From an uncultured Lachnospiraceae bacterium (GTDB lineage: Bacteria > Bacillota > Clostridia > Lachnospirales > Lachnospiraceae), in contig CAJOQZ010000357.1 in NCBI GenBank assembly GCA_905236585.1, positions 1-10,562 of the forward strand: a stretch of DNA of 10,562 nt. The letters run 5' to 3'. Positions 1-6,467 of the stretch are shown piece by piece. Each line of letters starts with the position of its first letter. Position 1 is the stretch's first letter. A model generated the notes under the pieces. It saw only the letters and a program-made list of their open reading frames with translations, did no database searches and was not told the origin of the DNA. The translations under genes were made by a program, and so were the position numbers.

Positions 1-64
1 CGGACAGCGTGAAAAAGAAAAAGATCGCGATCGGAAACAGAAATTCTATCTGATGTTTTTTCAT
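1..64 (-). CDS. N-terminus of a short membrane-anchored protein, cut by the window edge
   Basis: An ATG at 64 on the minus strand overlaps the stop codon of the preceding gene (ATGA at 64-61), the usual arrangement for translationally coupled genes. The visible 21 residues begin MKKHQIEFLF and continue as an almost uninterrupted hydrophobic stretch (PIAIFFFFTLS), so the protein starts with a membrane anchor or uncleaved signal. Its place directly after a GspF/PilC gene and a pseudopilin-like gene suggests another minor pilin-like or accessory component of the same machine, but that is inference from position. The rest of the gene lies outside the window. Confidence 0.7.
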   Translation of the reverse strand, partial: MKKHQIEFLFPIAIFFFFTLS

Positions 65-528
65 AAATGAATGTCGCTCGACCGGCGCCGCCGTATGATC
101 TCATTGCGGAAGGCGTCTTTTACTTCAAATACTTCCTTGAGCCAGCCGGTGACGGATGTCGTGACCCGCTGGGAAAACGTCATATTGTCTTCGGTAACCA
201 GATCGATGATCGTCACGTCCGGGAACAGGTTCGAACCGCGGATCTGGTAGTCCACGTAAAACAATTCGTCATTGTAATACAGACCGTAATAGTCCTTGAT
301 ATAATCGAGGCTTTCCGGGTACTTGCCGGTCGTTGCGTAGCAGTAGACGATGTCGCGGTTGATCGCGTTCTCAAGGCTTTCCCGCTGCCGCTTGGTCGAT
401 CCGGTCGATAGGGAGGCGGTGCCGCCGATAAAAAGGATGACGACCCCGGCAAACATCAGGATCGTTCCCCAAAGCCCCGAAAAAGCAGACCGTTTTTTTA
501 TTTTTGATCGATAAGAAGTCCGCGCCAT
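61..528 (-). CDS. Small pseudopilin-like membrane protein of a type II secretion/type IV pilus locus
   Basis: A 155-residue protein. It has a basic N-terminus (about residues 1-18), one hydrophobic helix (about 19-40), then a polar helix and a short globular part. The stretch from about residue 55 (INRDIVYCYATTGKYPESLD) resembles the region after the N-terminal helix of pseudopilins, where Ala-Ile, a Tyr and a Gly-x-Tyr-Pro motif precede the beta domain. The classical prepilin peptidase site (Gly followed by Phe-Thr-Leu-x-Glu) is absent, so it would not be processed as a normal prepilin. The start at 528 is supported by AAAGGGA eight bases upstream. It begins 18 bases after the GspF/PilC stop and overlaps the next gene by four bases, which supports a shared operon. 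The tail is rich in Arg (RNEIIRRRRSSD). The exact role is unknown. Confidence 0.72.
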   Translation of the reverse strand: MARTSYRSKIKKRSAFSGLWGTILMFAGVVILFIGGTASLSTGSTKRQRESLENAINRDIVYCYATTGKYPESLDYIKDYYGLYYNDELFYVDYQIRGSNLFPDVTIIDLVTEDNMTFSQRVTTSVTGWLKEVFEVKDAFRNEIIRRRRSSDIHL

Positions 529-546
529 ACGTTACATCCCTTTTGG

Positions 547-1860
547 TTAAAGCGTCGCCATAATGCTAAGAAGCGGGAACATAACCGAGATCAGGATCGC
601 GCCGACCACCATGGAAAGAATGATGATGAGCGCAGGTTCTAAGATCGCGAGTTTGTTGGAAATGCTCGTATCGATCATGTCCTGATAACTGGTTGCGATC
701 TGATCCATCGCCGTTTCGACGGAGCCTGTTTTGGAAGCGACCGACAACTGGCGCAGATACATTCCCTCGAAGATTCCGGCGTGTTCGATCGCCTCGGTGA
801 TGCCTTCGGGCGGATGGTTCTTGCCGCCTTCTAAAAGGGCGGCGCATTTTCGCAGTTTCTTTTTTTCAAAATCCGAATCTTCGTTTAGATCCCGAACCAT
901 CGGAAAGCCCTTGGTGGCGGGGTCCATGCCGCTTTTGAAGACGATCGACATTCCTTCCGCAAAACGGCAGGTGGCGACCTGTTCGTTTAAGGTGCGGAAA
1001 CTCTTCGAAAGCCGTAAAATGCTGCGGCTTAATCTGCGCCCAATCTGTGTTTTGACACAGAAGAGGGCAAGCAGAAGGGCGAGAGCAAGAACGATCACAA
1101 TGACGATCGAGTAGCGGCTGATAAGATCGCCAAAGTTCATCAAAACGGCGGCAAGACCGGTCATCTCCGTGCCGAGCTGCTTGAACACCTGATTGAAGAT
1201 CGGCATTACCCGCACCAAAAGAACGGTGATTACGACGACGATCATGGAGGACATGATCAGCGGATAGAAGACCGCGCTCTGTATGGAAGTGCGCAGCTGC
1301 TCCTCTCTGGTATAATAGCGTTCGAGGGAGTCCATCACGTCGTCTAAACTGCCGCTTTCCTCGCCGAGTTTGATCATGTCGATCATATAGTCCGGGAATA
1401 CGCCGGTCTTTTTCATGGAAGAGGACAATTCGCCCGTTTCTTCCATGGAAAGGCGGATGTCCAGCATCAGATCCTGATCCTTGCGGGACGTGTAGTCGCC
1501 TTCCATCATCTCAATTCCTTCGAGGGAAGAGATGCCCGCCTTAAGGATCATGGACATCTGCTCGCAGAAATGCGCCAGTTCCGGGAAGGAAAGCTGCTTT
1601 ACCTTTTTCCTGCGGGTGTCGTCCCGCAGGGGGTCGTATGCCGGGTCGGAAGGGGAGAGAGGCTTAGCGCGGCGGATCTTTTTTTCTGCTTTCAAGTCCG
1701 CTTTGCGCGCTTTGCGGCGTGCTTTCCGCTCCGCATCCCGCGCCTTTCGCTTCGCCGCCCGCTCTTTTTCCGCCTGCTTTGCTTCTTCGAGGCGTTTTTT
1801 ACGATTCTTTTTTTCTTCTAACTTCTGTTGCTTAGAAGGCTTCGTTTGTTTCTCTTTCAT
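547..1860 (-). CDS. GspF/PilC-type inner-membrane platform protein of type II secretion/type IV pili
   Basis: GspF/PilC proteins form the cytoplasmic-membrane platform on which the assembly ATPase drives pseudopilus or pilus growth. From the ATG at 1860 the protein has 437 residues, with two T2SSF-type repeats at about 95-220 and 298-430. The first holds FCEQMSMILKAGISSLEGIE and GEESGSLDDVMDSL. The second holds CRFAEGMSIVFKSGM and ASKTGSVETAMDQIA. Membrane helices lie near 201-219, 249-268 and 407-427, as expected for the family. The first 65 residues are an extremely Lys/Arg/Ala/Glu-rich segment, probably a charged helix or coiled coil, longer than I would expect in front of this domain. The same frame stays open to an ATG at 1953, but that extra 31-residue leader is encoded by repeat DNA, so 1860 is preferred. 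No strong ribosome-binding site is visible at either start. No GspE-type ATPase is in the window. Confidence 0.93.
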   Translation of the reverse strand: MKEKQTKPSKQQKLEEKKNRKKRLEEAKQAEKERAAKRKARDAERKARRKARKADLKAEKKIRRAKPLSPSDPAYDPLRDDTRRKKVKQLSFPELAHFCEQMSMILKAGISSLEGIEMMEGDYTSRKDQDLMLDIRLSMEETGELSSSMKKTGVFPDYMIDMIKLGEESGSLDDVMDSLERYYTREEQLRTSIQSAVFYPLIMSSMIVVVITVLLVRVMPIFNQVFKQLGTEMTGLAAVLMNFGDLISRYSIVIVIVLALALLLALFCVKTQIGRRLSRSILRLSKSFRTLNEQVATCRFAEGMSIVFKSGMDPATKGFPMVRDLNEDSDFEKKKLRKCAALLEGGKNHPPEGITEAIEHAGIFEGMYLRQLSVASKTGSVETAMDQIATSYQDMIDTSISNKLAILEPALIIILSMVVGAILISVMFPLLSIMATL

Positions 1861-2129
1861 AGACCATTCACTACGGCGGTATTTCCGGCGGATATGTTTT
1901 TGTAGGCGTTGTACTGTGGCAGTATTTCCGGCGGATATGTTTTCATAGACCATTCACTGCGGCGGTATTTCCGGCGGATATATTTCCTGTAGGTCGTGTC
2001 AGACCGGGGAAATATATCCGTCGGAAATACAACTACAACTTAAAACATATTCGTCGGAAATACAACTACAACTTAAAACATATTCGTCGGAAATACAACT
2101 ACAACCTAAAACATATCCGTTGGAAATAC
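1855..2129. repeat. Cluster of seven copies of a short repeat in head-to-head tandem blocks
   Basis: The gap between two minus-strand genes is filled by copies of a 21-base unit whose core is TTTCCGGCGGATAT. Three plus-oriented copies lie at 1879-1899, 1922-1942 and 1965-1985, exactly 43 bases apart. Four inverted copies lie at 2010-2030, 2043-2063, 2076-2096 and 2109-2129, exactly 33 bases apart. Each core is itself nearly palindromic (ATATCCG-T-CGGAAAT, one mismatch). The plus block is a tandem of 43-base units: 1855-1899 and 1941-1985 match at 43 of 45 positions, with a more diverged unit between them. The inverted block has an almost invariant spacer, AACTACAACTTA. The GspF/PilC start codon at 1860 lies inside the first unit. 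Such arrays can be mobile (REP- or MITE-like), protein-binding or RNA-level elements. I do not recognise this one. Confidence 0.93.
1965..2030. other. Long hairpin at the centre of the repeat cluster
   Basis: The innermost plus and minus repeats form a 23-base inverted repeat, with arms 1965-1987 and 2008-2030. Only one position is not Watson-Crick, and it can be a G-U pair in one RNA strand. The 20-base loop contains a second stem, GGTC at 1992-1995 with GACC at 2002-2005. The outer repeats could extend the structure. No T-run follows either arm, so it does not look like an intrinsic terminator. On the transcript reading towards the GspF/PilC gene it would sit about 100 bases before the start codon and could affect processing, stability or readthrough from the lipoprotein gene. 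Confidence 0.82.
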
Positions 2130-2143
2130 ACCCATAAACCATA

Positions 2144-3085
2144 TCAGTAAGTATACTTCGCTGTATAATTCGAGCCGTCCCCTACATAATCCTTCACCGC
2201 CGAATCATTATTCGCATTATTCGCCGCCAATGTCGGGTCCATCAGCGACCAGTCCGAGCCGTTGAACTCAATGATATCGTCCACCCAGCCGCTTCCTTCA
2301 AGGTAAACCGAAATCCACGCATGATACGCCGTCCCCGAATAGCCGACCACCAGTTTCGTCGGCACATCCTGCGACCGCAGCATGGCGGACATCAGAGAGG
2401 CGTAGTCGAAGCAGATGCCTTTTTTGGATTCGTAAGTCGTATCCACATCCGGGATGTAGTTGACCGTGACATTTGAAGCAAGGTCAGTATCATAGGAGAT
2501 GTTGTCGATCACCCAGTTATAGACGTTCGTGATAAAAGAGATGTCGTCCGTCGAATCATCCGACAACTCGATCCCCTTGGCGACAGCCTCGGAGTCCGCG
2601 GTGTAGTTGACGTACTGGTTGGGATAGAGGTACGGACGAAACTCGTCGGCAAGTTCCACCTTGACATTCTGCGACAGACCGACCGAATACATATCCGCAG
2701 TCACATTTTCCAAAACGTCGATCTGGTACGTGCCGTTGCCGCCGGTCAAAGGCAGGGTGTGGTACTCGCCGATCTCCAGCGGATAGTCGTACTCCGAACC
2801 GTCGGGATTGTGGATCTGGATTTGAACCTTCGGCGCGGTGCCGGTGTATTTGATCATCACATAGCCTTCGCTTGTATTGGAGGCGTCAATGGCGATCGTG
2901 CTGTTGCCGTAAATTGTCGTGCCGGATGCTTCAGGCATGTTAAAATCGTGGACCGTGGTGCGCGGAACGCCCGCGTTCTCGGAAGAAGACGAGGACATGC
3001 CGGCTTTGCTTTTCAATTCGTCCAGCGAGCAGCCGGAGATAAGCAAAGAAAAAGCCACAAGAATCAAACATAATCTTTTCATCAT
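2144..3085 (-). CDS. Transglutaminase-like lipoprotein (extracytoplasmic cysteine protease/transglutaminase fold)
   Basis: A 313-residue exported lipoprotein. A short basic start (MMKR) is followed by a hydrophobic stretch ending in the lipobox LLISGC, with the lipidated Cys near residue 19. A Ser-rich linker and a beta-rich domain (about 45-150) follow. The C-terminal part is a transglutaminase-like domain with a full catalytic triad: Cys near 225 in KGICFDYASL, His near 255 in YHAW and Asp near 283 in LMDP. Members act as peptidases, amidases or cross-linkers, and the substrate cannot be told from sequence. GGGAG lies five bases before the ATG at 3085 and eight before the next ATG at 3082. 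A TTG at 3097 would start upstream of that site and is less likely. The gene follows the sigma-like membrane protein by about 15 bases, so the two are probably co-transcribed and may act together at the cell surface. Confidence 0.9.
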   Translation of the reverse strand: MMKRLCLILVAFSLLISGCSLDELKSKAGMSSSSSENAGVPRTTVHDFNMPEASGTTIYGNSTIAIDASNTSEGYVMIKYTGTAPKVQIQIHNPDGSEYDYPLEIGEYHTLPLTGGNGTYQIDVLENVTADMYSVGLSQNVKVELADEFRPYLYPNQYVNYTADSEAVAKGIELSDDSTDDISFITNVYNWVIDNISYDTDLASNVTVNYIPDVDTTYESKKGICFDYASLMSAMLRSQDVPTKLVVGYSGTAYHAWISVYLEGSGWVDDIIEFNGSDWSLMDPTLAANNANNDSAVKDYVGDGSNYTAKYTY

Positions 3086-3099
3086 AAAATCTCCCAAAG

Positions 3100-4134
3100 T
3101 CAGGAGGCGGCATCCTTATCCGTCTCGGTATTTGAATTGTTGATAACCAGATGCAGGACGTTGCCCGCACGGTCGGGAATATATACGTTCAGGTAAGTCT
3201 CCGGGTACGGGAAGATGACTTCGCCGATAATCGCCGTAACCGAAATCGGCTCGATGCGGTTGTTGCCCGCATCCAGACCGAAGATCGAGGAATAGTCCAC
3301 GCTCGAACCGTCGTCCGACACATACAGGATGACCTGCCCGTCTTTTGTGTAGTTCTCCACCAAAACCGGCACGTCGCGGTCGACTTCGCTGACGATCGCC
3401 TCTTCCGTCGTCGATTGGCGGTTGATGAAATTCGCCGTCACCGTAAGCGTGCCGTTGGTCGTCGGCAAAATGTAATACGTGTGCTTGCCGCTCTGGTAGA
3501 CCGGCGTCGATACCTCGCCGACCGCAGCGGTTATCGTATCGACCGGCATTTTCGAGTCGACCGTGATATCATAGCGGATGCGCCCGCGCAGGTATACGTC
3601 GTGGTTCGCCTCGACGGAAATCGACGGCTTTATAAAAAATACCGGAGCAACAATGGTCGCGGCGACGGCGCCGATGATTAAAAACCGCTGCAGCCCATAC
3701 CGCTTCGCCCGATACATATTATACTCGATTAAGGTCTCTAAGGGAATGGTATTTTCTTTTTGTCCCTCTTCAAAAAAAACATATTCGAGGAGCCGCTTGG
3801 CGTCATCCAGCGGAAAATCAGGGATGCGGATGCGTTTGTGCGACGGCGGGGTGATATGTTTTTCCAAAACTTTTTTTTCGGACTCCTGGATGTTGATGCC
3901 GTTGATCATGGTGTTGAACTGCCGGGTACGGGGGAGGCGGCGGATCGCGCGAAGCGCCTGCGAATAGACTTCAAACAGCACGTCCTGCGCATAGCCCTGA
4001 TTCCAGACGAAACTGTAGGCAAGCGAGTACTGCTGCTGATAAGTCATAGCAAAAAGACTGGCGAAAGCGTTACTGTCGCCAATCTTTGCGTCGTGTGTCA
4101 AATTTTCCACATATTTGAGGTCGACGTTTTTCAA
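3100..4134 (-). CDS. Membrane protein with N-terminal sigma-70 region-2-like domain and extracytoplasmic beta domain
   Basis: A 344-residue protein of unusual layout. Residues about 13-80 (AKIGDSNAFASLF, YAQDVLFEVYSQALRAIRRL, then FNTMINGI) follow the pattern of ECF sigma factor region 2, including a changed form of the DAEDIVQEVF helix. A charged linker (81-148) follows, with no region 4 helix-turn-helix visible. One membrane helix (about 150-168, FLIIGAVAATIVAPVFFI) leads to an extracytoplasmic part (169-344) rich in beta strands and Thr/Val, resembling two Ig-like modules. The arrangement recalls a transmembrane anti-sigma factor, but with a sigma-like cytoplasmic end. The start is TTG, overlapping the upstream stop as TTGA, with GGAG nine bases before it. 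No in-frame ATG is close by. Whether it binds core RNA polymerase or promoter DNA is unknown. The domain match is judged by eye. Confidence 0.8.
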   Translation of the reverse strand: MKNVDLKYVENLTHDAKIGDSNAFASLFAMTYQQQYSLAYSFVWNQGYAQDVLFEVYSQALRAIRRLPRTRQFNTMINGINIQESEKKVLEKHITPPSHKRIRIPDFPLDDAKRLLEYVFFEEGQKENTIPLETLIEYNMYRAKRYGLQRFLIIGAVAATIVAPVFFIKPSISVEANHDVYLRGRIRYDITVDSKMPVDTITAAVGEVSTPVYQSGKHTYYILPTTNGTLTVTANFINRQSTTEEAIVSEVDRDVPVLVENYTKDGQVILYVSDDGSSVDYSSIFGLDAGNNRIEPISVTAIIGEVIFPYPETYLNVYIPDRAGNVLHLVINNSNTETDKDAAS

Positions 4135-5090
4135 GCCCGCATGCTCCGTTTCGCGATCATTGAACGTGAACGCTTAATATCCAATTGACGGTTTTTCTCA
4201 AAAGCAATCAACGCCAGATCTTCCGGCGTTAAAACGATCGGTTTGAACTTCGGCAGTTTCTCTTCGATTGCGTCGACGGACATCTCAAACGCCGCGGGAG
4301 AATATTCGTAGTCGTAAGGAACATCCGCCCCCCATGCGACGTATTCTTCCTGCGCCGCCTCGCCGCTTGCGAGGCGCACCGCCTCTTCCATTTCCGCCTG
4401 CGCCGCGTTCTCGTTCAAGCGCATCGAAGAGAGCGCGATCAGACGCGTGATCGAAGTAACGTCGTCGATACCGGCGTAAGAAGTGCCGTAATTATAGGAA
4501 ATCGGGTCGTTGCGCGCATTTTTGTTGTGGTCGTAGACCTTTTCCGCCAGCCGGTCAAGGAAGACTTCGAGATGCAGATCCGCCTCTTTTTCATATAAAA
4601 TGATGAAACGGTTGCCGCCGTTCCTGCCGACAATGCACTCGTCGAGAGCCGACATCGTAAGGATCAGGGAGAAATTGCGGATGTGGTCGTTGCCCGCCAT
4701 GCGCCCTTTTTTCGCGTTGACGTCTTTTAAGGACGACAGTTCGATCATGGCGCAGCCCATTTCCTTTGGAATGTCTTTTTCCGCGTATTCGTCAATTATC
4801 GCGTCGACGGAAAAACGGTTGCCGATCCGCGCCACCGTGTCGGTATTCGCCGCCTCGGAGAGAGCGTTTAAGTTCTGATTTTGCTTGGAAAACATGGAAA
4901 AGTCAATAAAGATCATGAAAAAGCACATAAACATCGCCGCCCACAGCAAAAGGCAGAGCGCACGGATGTTCGCGTCGTTCGTCATTTCCTGATAGATGTT
5001 GCTCGCAACGACGATCCGGTAAAAGCAGATCGCCGCAAATGCAACGAACGCAAATAATTCGATGGTCTTCACACGGTCAAAAGTCCTCAT
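4131..5090 (-). CDS. Two-helix membrane protein with a degenerate GGDEF domain
   Basis: A 319-residue protein. Membrane helices lie at about 10-30 and 44-65. A GGDEF-type domain at about 80-230 is marked by NTDTVARIGNRFSVDAII (the usual TD-LTGL-NR start), MIELSSLKDVNAKKGRMAGND (the usual D-hydrophobic-D-FK-IND-GH-GD stretch) and GRNGGNRFIILY. In active diguanylate cyclases the last motif reads GGDEF. Here it is GGNRF (158-162), and the first metal-binding Asp is Glu (117) in the altered IEL motif. Cyclase activity is therefore unlikely, and the domain may bind nucleotide or serve as an interaction module. A 90-residue tail without clear homology follows. GGTGAGGTG upstream of the ATG at 5090 is a plausible ribosome-binding site. 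The stop overlaps the next start (TTGA), which indicates coupling to the sigma-like membrane protein. Confidence 0.86.
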   Translation of the reverse strand: MRTFDRVKTIELFAFVAFAAICFYRIVVASNIYQEMTNDANIRALCLLLWAAMFMCFFMIFIDFSMFSKQNQNLNALSEAANTDTVARIGNRFSVDAIIDEYAEKDIPKEMGCAMIELSSLKDVNAKKGRMAGNDHIRNFSLILTMSALDECIVGRNGGNRFIILYEKEADLHLEVFLDRLAEKVYDHNKNARNDPISYNYGTSYAGIDDVTSITRLIALSSMRLNENAAQAEMEEAVRLASGEAAQEEYVAWGADVPYDYEYSPAAFEMSVDAIEEKLPKFKPIVLTPEDLALIAFEKNRQLDIKRSRSMIAKRSMRA

Positions 5091-5162
5091 AGTTCACACA
5101 CCTCACCAAAATATATCAGTACCAAAATTAAGAAGCGAAAGCCGCACACACACCAATTTGAC

Positions 5163-6467
5163 TTACGCTAATTTCATTACAATATCGAGACGAAATTCCT
5201 CATCATCCGTCTCAATCCGCATCGTTCCTTTATACTTGTCTACCGTTTCGCCGATCGAGCGTAAGCCGATGCCTTTGTGTTCGGGCTTTGACGACATATA
5301 GGTGCCGTCGCTGTCCGCTAAGGAGCCGTCGTACGAGTTCGTCGAGACGATATAAAGATTGACAAAATTTTTCACCTGCACCGAGATCGACAGCCGCCGT
5401 TTTTCTTCCGGCAGGGCGAGACAGGCGTTAATCGCGTTCTCCATGATGTTGCCGAGGAGAGAGCAGAACTCGATGTTGTCGATCATAAGTTCATCCGGCA
5501 GGTCGATCTGAAGTTCGGCTGCAATCCCGTTTTCTTCGCCTTTTGCGGCGTAATAATTAAGGACGGCATTGAGCGCCGGATTGCTGCAGTAGTTCTTTAC
5601 AATTATATTATCGGCATGAACTGCAAAATTACTTAAATATTGTTTTAATTCTTCCCAATTTTCTGACGCGGCAAGACGGGTCAAAACGTGAAGCGTGTGC
5701 TTGAAGTCGTGCCGCGTACGGGAATCCTGCGCCATTTGCTCCTGCAGGTTCTTAAACTGGAGGCTCTGGATGTCGTGGATATGCTCCGCCGCCTCAAATT
5801 CCCGGATATGGATGTATTCGAGTATGAACGAGTAGAAGATCGCCGTCAGGTAAATGTACAAAAGCAGCAGGCAGACCGTAAAAAGCGCATACAGCCGGTA
5901 GAGTTTGAAGGCTCGTATCGCGTGGTAGTCCGCCGGGATCATGGCGATATTCATTGCCAAAAAAAGCACCGGAACCGACATCCATGAATACCAGATGCTC
6001 TCGGGGCTGTGTTCGGGCGCAAGCACCCGGCTGTCCCAGAGGTTCGTCGCGATATAGACGCCGCCGCAGATGCCAAAGGTAATGACCGCCTGGATAAAAA
6101 GCACATCGGGACCGAAGTTCATCCGGTCATGGTCGTCGTGCGTGATCGCATCCACGATATAAGCCGCGTTCGACGGAAACGTCATAAAAACCGCCGACCA
6201 GAGGTAGATCACAAGGCTGCGTCCGAACGGCAGATCCGTCGAGAACAGGAATACGGCGAAAAATACCGCAAAAAAAGGCAGCATTGCACGGTTGTCATGG
6301 ATGCCGGTCGTCTCCTGAACGACGGACAGCACGGGAAACGCCAGCGCCGCGTATCCAAAACAGGCGGCGGCAATGAGATACCGGCTCCATTTGAGGTAGC
6401 CCCGCAGGACGTAGTATGCTAAGAAAAACGTCGGCAGCAGCATCAGGGAAGCGGAAAGAGAGTTCAT
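5163..6467 (-). CDS. AgrC-type GHKL sensor histidine kinase
   Basis: A 434-residue membrane kinase. The N-terminal half (about 1-215) has six or so hydrophobic helices, the polytopic sensor layout seen in peptide-sensing AgrC/ComD/VirS-type kinases. A linker helix leads to the phosphoacceptor motif RHDFKHTLHVL (His 253). The ATP-binding domain follows, with the N box LLGNIMENAINAC (about 338-349) and the G box KGIGLRSI (398-405), as in the GHKL family with a HATPase_c_5-type domain. The gene overlaps the response regulator stop by four bases (ATGA at 6467-6464), so the two are translationally coupled and almost certainly work as a pair. No AgrB-like processing protease or AgrD-like peptide gene is visible nearby, so the stimulus is unknown and may not be a peptide. 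Confidence 0.94.
   Translation of the reverse strand: MNSLSASLMLLPTFFLAYYVLRGYLKWSRYLIAAACFGYAALAFPVLSVVQETTGIHDNRAMLPFFAVFFAVFLFSTDLPFGRSLVIYLWSAVFMTFPSNAAYIVDAITHDDHDRMNFGPDVLFIQAVITFGICGGVYIATNLWDSRVLAPEHSPESIWYSWMSVPVLFLAMNIAMIPADYHAIRAFKLYRLYALFTVCLLLLYIYLTAIFYSFILEYIHIREFEAAEHIHDIQSLQFKNLQEQMAQDSRTRHDFKHTLHVLTRLAASENWEELKQYLSNFAVHADNIIVKNYCSNPALNAVLNYYAAKGEENGIAAELQIDLPDELMIDNIEFCSLLGNIMENAINACLALPEEKRRLSISVQVKNFVNLYIVSTNSYDGSLADSDGTYMSSKPEHKGIGLRSIGETVDKYKGTMRIETDDEEFRLDIVMKLA

Noticed and set aside
1855..2129. CRISPR array
   Set aside because: The repeats face both directions, the spacers are near-identical to each other, and no cas gene is present.
3086..3097. TTG start at 3097 for the lipoprotein
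   Set aside because: It lies upstream of, and includes, the GGGAG ribosome-binding site; the ATG at 3085 is correctly spaced from it and gives a normal signal peptide.
5110..5118. Extended -10 promoter (TGATATATT) for the GGDEF gene
   Set aside because: Transcription would begin almost on the ribosome-binding site and the -35 region is poor, so read-through from the kinase gene is at least as likely.
5091..5162. AgrD-like signal peptide gene between kinase and GGDEF genes
   Set aside because: The gap is only about 70 bases and has no ATG-initiated frame of useful length on the minus strand.
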